DNA from: Planctomycetota bacterium
GTDB taxonomy: Bacteria > Planctomycetota > B15-G4
NCBI GenBank assembly: GCA_003644265.1
Contig: QNBX01000064.1
Coordinates: forward strand, 1 to 22,676
DNA: 22,676 nt
Reading direction: 5' to 3'
The notes under the pieces were generated by a model. It ran no database searches. It had not been told where the DNA came from and saw only the letters and a program-made list of their open reading frames with translations. Made by a program: the position numbers and the translations under genes. This document shows, one piece after another, positions 14,039 to 21,838 of the stretch. Position 1 is the first letter of the stretch. Each line of letters starts with the position of its first letter.

Positions 14039-14626
14039 ATGACGTTGCAGCGTGTCTGCGTGTTCTGTGGGTCGCGGCCCGGCAAGGACCCCCGCTTTCA
14101 GGCGGCCGCCCGCGAGCTGGGCGCCGAGCTGGTGCGCCGCGATCTAGGCCTGGTCTTCGGCGGCGGCAGCGTGGGCCTCATGGGCGTGGTGGCGGATACG
14201 GTCATGGAGGCCGGCGGCGAGGTCATCGGCGTCATCCCGCGCGAGCTCGTCGATCGTGAGGTGGGCCATCACGAGCTGACCGAGCTGCGCATCGTGGACT
14301 CCATGCACGAGCGCAAGCACACCATGGCGTCCCTGGCCGAGGCCTTCGTGGCCATGCCCGGCGGCATCGGCACTCTCGAGGAGCTGGCCGAGGCGCTCAC
14401 CTGGAACCAGCTCGGCATCCACGCCAAGCCCTGCGGCCTGCTGGACGTAGCCGGCTACTGGGAGCCGCTGCGCACGCTCTACGGAGGTTTCGTGGAGCAC
14501 GGCTTCCTCGACGAGCAGGCCCTGCGCTTCCTGGTGGCCGAGGAGCGGCCCGCCGCCTTGCTGGACGCCCTGGCCAGCTGGGATCCGGTGCCGGTCAAGC
14601 GTTGGAAGGGCCCCGGTGCCTTCTGA
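14039..14626 (+). CDS. LOG-family protein (TIGR00730; nucleoside 5'-monophosphate phosphoribohydrolase type)
   Basis: This 195-residue Rossmann-fold protein matches the LOG (LONELY GUY) family, which removes ribose 5-phosphate from cytokinin nucleotides or from AMP-like nucleotides. The signature PGGIGTLEE is at residues 107-115. The N-terminal CVFCGSRPG (7-15), the GGG of VFGGGSVGLMG (39-49) and the MHERK segment (89-93) complete the nucleotide site. GGAGAG (14028-14033) sets the ATG at 14039; longer upstream readings of the frame are not needed. In bacteria the role is usually nucleotide salvage or housekeeping, since cytokinin production is rare. The guanine deaminase 1.5 kb downstream also acts on purines, though no operon link is evident. 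Confidence 0.9.
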   Translation: MTLQRVCVFCGSRPGKDPRFQAAARELGAELVRRDLGLVFGGGSVGLMGVVADTVMEAGGEVIGVIPRELVDREVGHHELTELRIVDSMHERKHTMASLAEAFVAMPGGIGTLEELAEALTWNQLGIHAKPCGLLDVAGYWEPLRTLYGGFVEHGFLDEQALRFLVAEERPAALLDALASWDPVPVKRWKGPGAF

Positions 14627-14708
14627 TGCGCGGGCCGCGCGAGCCCGGGGAGCGGGAGATCGAAACCCGCGAGGTACGATCGACAAGAAGGCGCGTGGAG
14701 ATCGATCC

Positions 14709-15188
14709 ATGACCCGACAGACCTACGACCACGTACAGCGCGGCTGGCTCCACTGGCTCCTGCTGCTGCTGGTCATCGTGCAGATCACCGGCGTCGTCAT
14801 GCTCTGGGACAATCCCAACGACGGCGCGAGCGTCACGCGCCCGATGCTGATGGCCTTCTCCGGCGTGCTGATCGTGCTGAGTCTGTGCTTCCAGCAGCTG
14901 CGCGTGCGGGATGTCGGTGACCGGCTCGAGGTTCGCTTCGGTCCGGTGCCTCTGCTGCGACGGTCGGTGCGCTACGCCGACATCACCCGCGCTACGCCCT
15001 CGCGCTCCTCGCTCCTCGATGGCTGGCTTGTGCACTGGGCGCCCGGCGGCGGTTGGATCTGGAACATCTGGGGCCGCGACGTGGTGGAGCTGACCCTCAC
15101 CGACGGTCGCCTGCGCGTGGGCACCAACGACCAGGACGGTCTGCTGGAGCACTTGCAGCAGCGCATCGGATCGCGCGCGGCGGGCTGA
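14709..15188 (+). CDS. Two-helix membrane protein with cytoplasmic PH-like domain (paralogue A)
   Basis: I do not recognise a named family with certainty. The 159-residue protein has two transmembrane helices (about 13-33 and 45-61) and a beta-rich C-terminal domain (about 64-150: LRVRDVGDRLEVRFGPVPLL, then VELTLTDGRLRVGTND and a final helix DGLLEHLQQRIGSR), like bacterial PH-like domains attached to short membrane anchors. A tandem paralogue follows. GTGGAG (14695-14700) supports the ATG at 14709. The tryptophan- and glycine-rich insert WAPGGGWIWNIWG in the middle is unusual. Function unknown. Confidence 0.75.
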   Translation: MTRQTYDHVQRGWLHWLLLLLVIVQITGVVMLWDNPNDGASVTRPMLMAFSGVLIVLSLCFQQLRVRDVGDRLEVRFGPVPLLRRSVRYADITRATPSRSSLLDGWLVHWAPGGGWIWNIWGRDVVELTLTDGRLRVGTNDQDGLLEHLQQRIGSRAAG

Positions 15189-15198
15189 GGCCGGGCGG

Positions 15199-15223
15199 GG
15201 CTGCGGCAGGCCTCAGGGCAGCC
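15199..15223 (+). terminator. Weak terminator-like hairpin after paralogue A
   Basis: GGCTGC (15199-15204) pairs with GCAGCC (15218-15223) around a 13-nt loop that contains AGGCCT. It lies 11 nt after the stop. No T tract follows, so the call is tentative. Confidence 0.3.
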
Positions 15224-15423
15224 GTGGGATCTTCATGCCCCGCGTGGGCGCTGCCGGTTGCGGCGGCGAAGGCGGCGCGCCAGAATAAAGACGTATCCGC
15301 CCGGGAAAGTCGGCCTCTTGAGGGATGCATCGTCGCACTCGTTCCATCAGGTGCCGCGCGCCTGCACGGCAGCCAACATCACCCGATTCCCTGAAGCGCT
15401 GAATCCACCCGGAGGGTCAATCT

Positions 15424-15969
15424 GTGCCCCGAGTTTCCTATGACAACGTGCAGCGCCACCAGGCTGGCGTACTTCGATACTTGTTGGGGGGGGGCGTGGC
15501 TTGGTCCGTCGGCGTGCTCAACTGGGTGCTGATGAGGCAACTATTTGCAGAGATGTGGGCGCTCCATTTTAAGAACTACCCTTCCCTTGATCTTGTCGTG
15601 CCGGTCATGCTGAGCGCCTTGCTCTTCGTCGCGGGTGCCGTCTCCATCGCCAGGGGTATGTGTCTGACGCGCCTGCGAGTGCGGGATGCGGGCGATTGCC
15701 TTGAGGTGTGCTTCGGCCCACTGCCTCTTTGGCGGCGCTCTGTGAGCTACGCCGACATCATCCGCGCCAAGCCGAAGCGGCTCGGCTGGTGGGAACTCTG
15801 GTTTGGTGGGAAAGACTTTCGATGGGGGAGAGGCTCGGAATGGAGGCTCGCGGGCCCCGATATCGTCGAACTCACTCTCACCGACGGTCGACTACGCGTC
15901 GGCACCAACGACCAGGACGGTCTGCTCGAGTTCCTTGAGCAGCGCATCGGATCGCGCGCGGCGGGCTGA
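15424..15969 (+). CDS. Two-helix membrane protein with PH-like domain (paralogue B)
   Basis: This 181-residue tandem paralogue of the previous gene opens similarly (YDNVQR against YDHVQR), has two transmembrane helices (about 19-37 and 55-76) and the same PH-like domain (LRVRDAGDCLEVCFGPLPLW). The last ~30 residues are almost identical (LTDGRLRVGTNDQDGLLE and QRIGSRAAG), and the similarity continues a little past the stop in DNA. The transmembrane part is much more diverged. The GTG start has a good ribosome binding site (GGAGGG, 15411-15416). Base composition of the first half is slightly less GC-rich than neighbours. Function unknown; probably the same as A with a different partner. Confidence 0.8.
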   Translation: MPRVSYDNVQRHQAGVLRYLLGGGVAWSVGVLNWVLMRQLFAEMWALHFKNYPSLDLVVPVMLSALLFVAGAVSIARGMCLTRLRVRDAGDCLEVCFGPLPLWRRSVSYADIIRAKPKRLGWWELWFGGKDFRWGRGSEWRLAGPDIVELTLTDGRLRVGTNDQDGLLEFLEQRIGSRAAG

Positions 15970-16079
15970 AGGCGGGTGGGGCTGCTGCGTTATAGCCGTG
16001 CGCTGGATCCTGCCTGGGGGCGGTGGGTAGCCTCACCGCTCTCCAGCACGTTCTGTCCCTCCCGCACGGAGCGCCTGAC

Positions 16080-16556
16080 ATGCCCACCGACGATCTGCAG
16101 CACCTGCGGCGAGCCATCGCCCTCTCCCAAGAGGGGATGGAACGCGAGGACGGGGGCCCGTTCGGGGCGGTCATCGTGAAGGCGGGTCGCGTCGTGGCCG
16201 AGGGCAACAACCGTGTGGTCGTGGACGCCGACCCCACCGCTCACGCCGAGGTGGTGGCCATCCGCCGGGCCTGCGCCGAGCTGGGTGACTTCAGCTTGGC
16301 AGGCGCCGTGCTCTACGCCAGCTGCGAGCCGTGTCCCATGTGCCTGGCGGCGGCCTACTGGTCGCGGGTCGACCGCGTCGTGTTTGCCGGCGGTCGCCAG
16401 GACGCCGCTGCCATCGGCTTCGACGACGCCTTCTTCTACGAGCAGCTGCCTCTGCCCATCGAGCAGCGCAGCCTGCCCATGACGCAGCAGCTCCGGGACG
16501 AGGCCGTGGTCCCCATGCGTGCGTGGCAGGCCAAGCAGGACAAGACGCTCTACTGA
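16080..16556 (+). CDS. guaD: Guanine deaminase (cytidine deaminase fold)
   Basis: This 158-residue protein matches Bacillus GuaD in length and along its whole sequence. GuaD deaminates guanine to xanthine in the cytosol with a zinc-bound hydroxide. Zinc ligands are H55 of HAE (55-57) and C85 and C88 of CEPCPMC (82-88); E57 is the proton shuttle. The blocks GGPFGAVIVK (25-34) and AIGFDDAFFYE, plus the C-terminal KTLY, follow GuaD rather than TadA or CMP deaminase; the last residues of GuaD swap into the active site of the partner subunit. GGAG (16068-16071) sets the ATG. The gene runs alone, convergent with recQ. Confidence 0.88.
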   Translation: MPTDDLQHLRRAIALSQEGMEREDGGPFGAVIVKAGRVVAEGNNRVVVDADPTAHAEVVAIRRACAELGDFSLAGAVLYASCEPCPMCLAAAYWSRVDRVVFAGGRQDAAAIGFDDAFFYEQLPLPIEQRSLPMTQQLRDEAVVPMRAWQAKQDKTLY

Positions 16557-16660
16557 TGTCGTCGCGTCTGACGCGTCGGCGCCCAGACCTGTACGTCGCA
16601 GCCCCGGCCCACGCCTCGGCGTTAAGCCCATCGCGCGAGCGCCCCGGCCTGCGCCCCGCG

Positions 16661-16695
16661 CCCTGCCCTGCCCTGCCCTGCACTGCACTGCACTG
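16661..16695. repeat. Pentamer repeat (7 units) between guaD and recQ
   Basis: CCCTG occurs four times and CACTG three times, head to tail, 17 nt beyond the recQ stop on the convergent side. Five is not a multiple of three and no gene covers it. Confidence 0.9.
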
Positions 16696-16711
16696 CGCGC
16701 CGGCCCCTGCC

Positions 16712-18157
16712 CTACGCGTCGGCGTCCAGGCCGAAGTAGTCGATCACGAAGGCGCGCTGGTCGTCGGCCTTGATCAGCTTGACGACATCGAGCAGGCGGT
16801 GCAGGTCGCGTTCGCGCTTAGCCTCGATGTCGGCCGGGTCGAACTCGTCCGCCTCGGGTGGGCGCACGAAGCGATAGCGCCCGGAGCTGCCGACGGGCGC
16901 GATGACGCCCTGCTTCTCAAGCACCGTAAGACAGGCCTCCGCGCGCCGGTCGCCGCGGTCGCGGCGGATCAGCAGAGGGCGCAGGTCGTCGACGTCGAAC
17001 TCACCGTGGGGCCAGGCCTGGGCGTGGTGGGCGGCTTCGGCCAGCATGCGGGCGTCGGGGTTCATCCACTCCACGAACTGCTGCTGCACGGCGAGGTCGT
17101 CCTGGCAGTACAGCAGCGAGCAGAGCGAGGGCCGGCCGTCACGCCCTGAGCGGCCCACCTCCTGGTACCACGACTCCACCGAGCCGGGTACCTGGGCGTG
17201 GACGATGAAGCGGATGTCGGACTTGTCGACGCCCATGCCGAACGCGTTGGTGGCCAGCAGCAGCAGGCGCTGATCGGGGCCGGCCTGGATGAAGCGCTGG
17301 TAGACACGCTGCTTCTCCGCGGCGTCGAGTTGGCCGTGGTAGATCACCAGCTCGAGGGGCAGGTCCAGCTCCGAGATCCTGGCCGCGAACAGCTCAAGCT
17401 GTTTGATGAGCGAGAAGTAGACGATGCCCGTGCCGGGCCACGCGCGCGCCACCTCGGCCAGGGCCGCCAGCTTGGCGTCGTCGTCCCAGCAGTCGAGCAC
17501 CTCGAAGCGCAGGTTGGGGCGATCGATGCCGCTGGCGAAGAGCGGCATCTGCACCTCGTCCAGGCCCAAGGTGCGGCGGATGTCGGTGCGCACCTCGGCG
17601 GTGGCTGTCGCCGTCAGGGCCACGGTGGGGGGGCTCCTCAGCGCCCGCCGGAACTGCCCCACCTGCTGGTAGGCGGGCCGGAAGTCGTGCCCCCACTTGG
17701 TAATGCAATGGGCCTCGTCGACCGCCAGCAGCTTGACGCTGCCGGGCAAGTTGGCCAGGGCCTGCACGAACTCCGGCTTGTGCATGCGCTCGGGGGTGGC
17801 GTAGACGAGCTCATACGCTCCCTCGGCCAGCTTGGCGTAGCGACGCTCGCGCTCGGCTCGTCGCAAGGACGAGTTGATGTACTGGGCGCGGATGCCCTTG
17901 GCCCGCAGCGCCGCCACCTGGTCCTCCATCAGGGCGATCAGCGGGCTGAAGACCAGGCTGGTGCCCGGTCCCGGCAAGGTCAGCGCTGGGAGCTGGTAGC
18001 AGAGGCTCTTGCCCGATCCGGTCGGCATGACCACCAGGGCGTCGCCGCCCCCCAGCACCCGCCGGACGATGCGCTCCTGGAGCGGGAACATCGCCGCGTG
18101 ACCGAAGCGCTCCCGGAGGATGGGCAGCGGATCAGGATGGCCGGAATCGGGGAGCAT
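16712..18157 (-). CDS. recQ: RecQ-like ATP-dependent DNA helicase (short form)
   Basis: This 481-residue SF2 helicase unwinds DNA 3' to 5' in recombination and repair. Walker A is MPTGSGKS (44-51), Walker B is DEAH (147-150) followed by the RecQ aromatic-rich loop CITKWGHDFRP, and motif VI is QEVGRSGRDG (332-341). The C-terminal region (about 355-481) has a winged-helix-like piece, but the four zinc-binding cysteines of typical RecQ are missing and there is no HRDC domain; the chain ends FVIDYFGLDADA, where canonical RecQ has a Cys-containing LLxYFGE segment. E. coli RecQ is about 610 residues, so this is a reduced form. The start ATG at 18157 is the first in frame. Confidence 0.88.
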   Translation of the reverse strand: MLPDSGHPDPLPILRERFGHAAMFPLQERIVRRVLGGGDALVVMPTGSGKSLCYQLPALTLPGPGTSLVFSPLIALMEDQVAALRAKGIRAQYINSSLRRAERERRYAKLAEGAYELVYATPERMHKPEFVQALANLPGSVKLLAVDEAHCITKWGHDFRPAYQQVGQFRRALRSPPTVALTATATAEVRTDIRRTLGLDEVQMPLFASGIDRPNLRFEVLDCWDDDAKLAALAEVARAWPGTGIVYFSLIKQLELFAARISELDLPLELVIYHGQLDAAEKQRVYQRFIQAGPDQRLLLLATNAFGMGVDKSDIRFIVHAQVPGSVESWYQEVGRSGRDGRPSLCSLLYCQDDLAVQQQFVEWMNPDARMLAEAAHHAQAWPHGEFDVDDLRPLLIRRDRGDRRAEACLTVLEKQGVIAPVGSSGRYRFVRPPEADEFDPADIEAKRERDLHRLLDVVKLIKADDQRAFVIDYFGLDADA

Positions 18158-18310
18158 CGAGGCAGTCTAGCGCGGCGAGGGCCCTCGCGAGGCCGCCCTT
18201 GACGAGGCTCTGCGGCTTCGGCGGGAGCGCCCCCCGTCCCGTGCTCAAGGCGTGGTGGTCGGCCGGTCGATACGCCAGCAGATCCCCGTTGGTCGGGGAG
18301 CCGGCTCATC

Positions 18311-19345
18311 GTGGCCTTGCCCATGCCTGCATCCCTCCACGTCCGCAAGTCGCCTGAGCTCGTGAGCCTTGAGCCGGCCGTCCGCTCGTCCGGCAGCCTC
18401 GACACCTGGCGCCGAGCGCTGGGGGTGCTGCTGCTCGGCGCGGTGGTCACCGCCTGCATGGACAGGCTGCTCTTCGCCGGCGAGGCGCGGGTGGGCGACC
18501 TGCGCGGCCTGCACCTGGCCTGGAGCGTGGCCGCCACGGTCACAGCGGCTGCCGCGGCCTGCCTGGTATGGCCGCGACATGCCGTCAACCGGGTCGACCT
18601 CACGCGCCTGCCAGAGGCTCCCCTGCTGCGCCTGCAGCGTCGCCTGCTGGCCCACAGCTTCTCGCGCAGCTTCGCCCACGATGGCAACAACGTCCTGCTG
18701 GCCCTGCGGTTCCGCATCGCAGAGCTGGCACGGGTCGAGCAGGAGCGCGTGCGCGGGCTCGGCGGGACGGGCGGAGACGCAGCCTCGCTGGTGCATGAAA
18801 TGGGCCACGCATGCGATGAACTGGAGGTCCTGCTCGCCCGTCTGCGCGAGTTGGGGACGGTCCACGATGCGCTCCACCAGGGTCCGGTCGATCTGGAGCT
18901 GGTCTTGCCTCGCATCATCGATTTTGCCAGCGGTCACGCAGACGTACGGGTCGCGGCGCCGACCCTGGACGTGGATCCTCAACTCATCGTCATCGGCGAT
19001 ACGATCCTGCTGCGCCAGATGGTGACCAACCTGCTGCTGAACGCCTCGCAGGCGTCCGGCCGCGCGAGCCCCGTGGCTGTGCGCGCCCGCCGGGGGGCCG
19101 GCCACGTGATCATCGAGGTGCATGACGCTGGGCCCGGCATGCCCGTCGCTGAGTCCAGCGTGGACAGCATCAGCCCCTTCAGCTCCGACGGCTCCGGCCT
19201 GGGGCTGTGGGCCGCCAAGGCCATCGCCGAATCGCTGGGCGGAACGCTCAGCTTCGACCACTCAGACGATCTGGGCGGCACCTGCGTGCGCGTGAGCCTG
19301 CCGGCCGCCGGGGTGAGTGAGGGCCAGGGCGCGTCCAGCGCCTGA
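18311..19345 (+). CDS. Membrane sensor histidine kinase
   Basis: This 344-residue protein has two transmembrane helices (about 36-53 and 69-87) with a very short extracellular loop, a DHp helix with the phosphoacceptor H123 (FAHDGNNVLLAL, like the HDxNN box of many kinases), and an HATPase domain: N box LLRQMVTNLLLNASQA (about 231-246), G1 DAGPGMP (about 271-277) and G2 GSGLGLWAAKAIAESLGG (about 295-312). It would autophosphorylate and pass phosphate to a response regulator, but none is adjacent, so it is an orphan. The GTG at 18311 has GGGGAG 10 nt upstream; an ATG at 18323 is an alternative. It is divergent from recQ. Confidence 0.85.
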   Translation: MALPMPASLHVRKSPELVSLEPAVRSSGSLDTWRRALGVLLLGAVVTACMDRLLFAGEARVGDLRGLHLAWSVAATVTAAAAACLVWPRHAVNRVDLTRLPEAPLLRLQRRLLAHSFSRSFAHDGNNVLLALRFRIAELARVEQERVRGLGGTGGDAASLVHEMGHACDELEVLLARLRELGTVHDALHQGPVDLELVLPRIIDFASGHADVRVAAPTLDVDPQLIVIGDTILLRQMVTNLLLNASQASGRASPVAVRARRGAGHVIIEVHDAGPGMPVAESSVDSISPFSSDGSGLGLWAAKAIAESLGGTLSFDHSDDLGGTCVRVSLPAAGVSEGQGASSA

Positions 19346-19785
19346 GCCGCGCGGCGCCCGCTTCCGCAGCGGCCGCCGCGGCCAAGAAAACCCGTAGCCG
19401 CGCAGGGCCCCGCCCATCCGCGCCGTCCCAACGCGGTAGGCCCTGCACGGCCACGAGAGCCATCGCCTGGGTCCGGATTGCCAATGAGCGCGCCGGCACC
19501 CGTTGAGCGACAGCACCAAGATGACGCGAGAGGTCGGCGCGTGTTACCGACGTGATGCGGCGTTGTTCGTGCCGGCGCGTCTCGCCGGACCCGCGCCCGA
19601 AGACCTGGGCACTCAACGCAGGCCTGGCGAGCAGCCAGTCAGAGTGACCAGCCCCCCCTCTATAGAGCCCACCCGTACGAGCCCTCTCGCCCTCGCGAAG
19701 CGAACGACGGAGCGCAGCGGGGGCCGTGGAGCCGTGCGGGGCGTCCCCGTCAACGGTGCCCGGCACGTCCCCGTGCGGGGGGACG
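19346..19785. other. Convergent intergenic region, no supported gene
   Basis: These 440 bp lie between the 3' ends of the histidine kinase and the sigma operon. A run of Cs followed by CTATAG occurs near 19655. The right end carries a GC-rich hairpin. Frames crossing it lack ribosome binding sites and family resemblance. Confidence 0.5.
19766..19785 (-). terminator. GC hairpin at the end of the sigma operon
   Basis: CGTCCCC (19766-19772) pairs with GGGGACG (19779-19785) with a 6-nt loop, directly abutting the stop codon of the minus-strand secreted protein. No T tract is visible, so its strength is uncertain. Confidence 0.35.
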
Positions 19786-20226
19786 CTAGTCAGCCACTAC
19801 GTACACCGACTGGCCCACGCTCACGGGCATGTCCACCACGTCGCAGCCGAGCACCGACAGCAGCCACTCCACCCCGGGCTCCCCGCGGATCTCGACCGTC
19901 TCAACACCGGGCAAGGTGAGCACCGTGATGGCCCTCGACCCGTCGCGCGTCCGCAGCACCACAACTCCGCGGCGTGCGGACACCAGCGTGACCTTCAGGT
20001 GTCGAAGGTCGGCCGTGTCGCGCGTGGGGGGGTGGGTGCGTTTGGGGGGCGGTGTGGATGAGAACGGTGGTGTGGGACCTGAGCCAGATCCCCCGCCGAG
20101 CGCAATTGCTGGAGTGACGAGGTTCCTCGCATGAGCAAGGCCGGCCGAGCCAAGAACGGCGAGGGCAATGATGAGTGGCGGAATCGTCTTGAGTGCAAGT
20201 CGATGCGTTGGCGTGGCGCGTTCCAT
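19786..20226 (-). CDS. Small secreted protein of unknown function
   Basis: I do not recognise this 146-residue protein. A signal peptide (about 1-33, TIPPLIIALAVLGSAGLAHA, cleavage after AHA) is followed by a Gly/Pro-rich linker (GGGSGSGPTPPF and TPPPKRTHPP) and a beta-rich C-terminal domain (about 72-146: KVTLVSARRGVVVLRT, AITVLTLPGVETVEIRG, VSVGQSVYVV). It starts 11 nt after the TPR protein gene, as the third gene of the sigma operon. It could be the effector or the envelope partner of the regulatory pair. Confidence 0.7.
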   Translation of the reverse strand: MERATPTHRLALKTIPPLIIALAVLGSAGLAHARNLVTPAIALGGGSGSGPTPPFSSTPPPKRTHPPTRDTADLRHLKVTLVSARRGVVVLRTRDGSRAITVLTLPGVETVEIRGEPGVEWLLSVLGCDVVDMPVSVGQSVYVVAD

Positions 20227-20237
20227 GGATGTAGTAC

Positions 20238-21149
20238 CTAGATCCCGAGCGCGGTTGCGGCTTCGTTTCGCGTGATTCCTAGCTTGTCAGCGAACCACTC
20301 CGCCTCCTCTGGGAGCTTTGCCTCCCACCACGCGCGAACGTTGCCCTTCGAGGGAAGGCCTCTGAATGCATCAAGCGATTCGAGTGCGTCTTGGCGGTTC
20401 CCCAGCCATGCGTTCGCAGTCGCGACGTTGAACCAGTAGTTGCAGTCTGATACGAGGATGCTGCGATTCTCTTCCGCGTAGTTCAACGCGGTGCTGTACT
20501 CCCCGGCGCGAATATGTGTCGCAATGATTGAAGACCTTGCAGCCAGTGCCAAGCGCTCGTCGGTATTCCTGCCGATTAGGGTTTCATACGTTCGAAGTGC
20601 CTCGCTCCAGCGGTCCATCTCCACGAGAGTCGCTGCCAGCAGGATGTCCGAGTGGTCTTGGAACCCCCCAATTGCTCGGAGTAGTTCAGCGACCGACATC
20701 GACACGTAGAGAGCCGTGTCAAGTGTCGGAGGCCATTTGAGGTCGTTGGGGCCCGCTTTGCACTGCCCGAGCAGATCAGCTCGCTCGGCGAGGCGGATAG
20801 CGTGATCCCGGCAGGTCGCGAGATCAGGGAGGGCGAAGCCCAACTCGCGAGCACGTTGCACCATCGGAACAACGAACAGGGCCGCCCAGCCCATTTCATA
20901 GACCGCCCTTCCCAGGGCCCTGTGCCCGGAGGCCGCTGCAGTGCGCAGCGATCGTTCGACGAGAAGTTGAGAGTCGCTGCTCCCTCTTCGCCCCAGGTAC
21001 TCAACGACATCAGCTTGCAGCTTCAGTGTACTCAGCTTCCCGCCGCACGGGCTGCAGCCCAGCACATGACGCACCACATCGTGCTCCGGCTTCGCGCCGC
21101 CTTCGTTCTCTGGCTCGCGGGCGGCTTCCTGGTTGGGGTCGGCGGTCAT
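20238..21149 (-). CDS. Soluble TPR protein with N-terminal ZAS-like zinc motif, putative anti-sigma factor
   Basis: This 303-residue protein starts inside the sigma stop (ATGA at 21146-21149, GGAGGTG upstream). Near its N terminus is H28-V-L-G-C32-S-P-C35, the H-x3-C-x2-C motif of zinc-associated anti-sigma (ZAS) domains, with H23 as a further ligand candidate. The rest is helical with TPR-like pairs (VEMDRWSEALRTYETLIGRN; THIRAGEYSTALNYAEENRS; NAWLGNRQDALESLDAFRG). No transmembrane segment is seen, unlike membrane ZAS factors. It probably binds the sigma factor encoded just before it, with the TPR part sensing a partner. Longer in-frame readings upstream run through the sigma gene and are unlikely. 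Confidence 0.78.
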   Translation of the reverse strand: MTADPNQEAAREPENEGGAKPEHDVVRHVLGCSPCGGKLSTLKLQADVVEYLGRRGSSDSQLLVERSLRTAAASGHRALGRAVYEMGWAALFVVPMVQRARELGFALPDLATCRDHAIRLAERADLLGQCKAGPNDLKWPPTLDTALYVSMSVAELLRAIGGFQDHSDILLAATLVEMDRWSEALRTYETLIGRNTDERLALAARSSIIATHIRAGEYSTALNYAEENRSILVSDCNYWFNVATANAWLGNRQDALESLDAFRGLPSKGNVRAWWEAKLPEEAEWFADKLGITRNEAATALGI

Positions 21150-21838
21150 GAGGCACCTCCCATGGGGTCGCCGCCCATCGCGATGGCGATGAGTTCGTTG
21201 AGGCGGAAACGGGCTGCGGTGAGGCGTTCGCGGGCCTCGGATTCGCTGATGTCGTAGCGTGCGGCGATTTTTGGGATGTCGAGGCCCTGGACGTCTTTGG
21301 CACGTAACAACCGGCGATGCTCTACGTCCATCCGGTGGAAGCACGTTTGCACGAGTGTCGCATAGTCCCGACCGATCGTGTCCGGCGACGGGTCGCTCGC
21401 GACAAATCCGGTGGGGGCGGGGGGCGCCGCGGGGCTGGTGTCGGCCAGCGCGAAGTCGCGCGCCCAGGCCTCGGCCTCGGCGCGTATGCGTTCGGCGGCA
21501 TGTGCGATGAAGTGGCCAACGGGCGCGGCGGGGGCGTTTGTATCGATGAAGATGCGGCTGAAGAAGGCGGCTACCAGGTCGCCGGCGGGCTTGATCAGCC
21601 CCAGCTCCTGGGCGATGTCTTCGGCGAGGGCGTGCAGTCTCGGTGCCATCAGTTCGACCAGGCGATTGAAGGCTTGGCGGTCGTTCTTGGTCAGAAAGGC
21701 GTAGTGGAGCGCCGAGGCGACCGTCTCAAGGTGCACGTCGTTGCTGGCGTCAAAGGGCTGGATCGCGTCCCAGGCGGAGCGATCGACGTACCGATCGGCC
21801 CACTCGCGCGCGTCCTCTGGTGCACCTTCGAATTGCAC
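21146..21838 (-). CDS. ECF-type RNA polymerase sigma factor
   Basis: This 230-residue protein has a sigma2-like N-terminal part (about 45-135) and a clear sigma4 helix-turn-helix (about 160-217: CFHRMDVEHRRLLRAKDVQG, then IPKIAARYDISESEARERLT). Region 2 is diverged from common ECF groups. A long linker rich in Ala/Pro (DTSPAAPPAPTG) separates them. It would direct RNA polymerase to its own regulon, with the next gene as likely regulator. The GTG at 21838 has GAGGAGA 9 nt upstream. A 6-bp hairpin (CGGGGC 21857-21862 / GCCCCG 21872-21877) lies in the leader. Confidence 0.82.
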   Translation of the reverse strand: MQFEGAPEDAREWADRYVDRSAWDAIQPFDASNDVHLETVASALHYAFLTKNDRQAFNRLVELMAPRLHALAEDIAQELGLIKPAGDLVAAFFSRIFIDTNAPAAPVGHFIAHAAERIRAEAEAWARDFALADTSPAAPPAPTGFVASDPSPDTIGRDYATLVQTCFHRMDVEHRRLLRAKDVQGLDIPKIAARYDISESEARERLTAARFRLNELIAIAMGGDPMGGAS

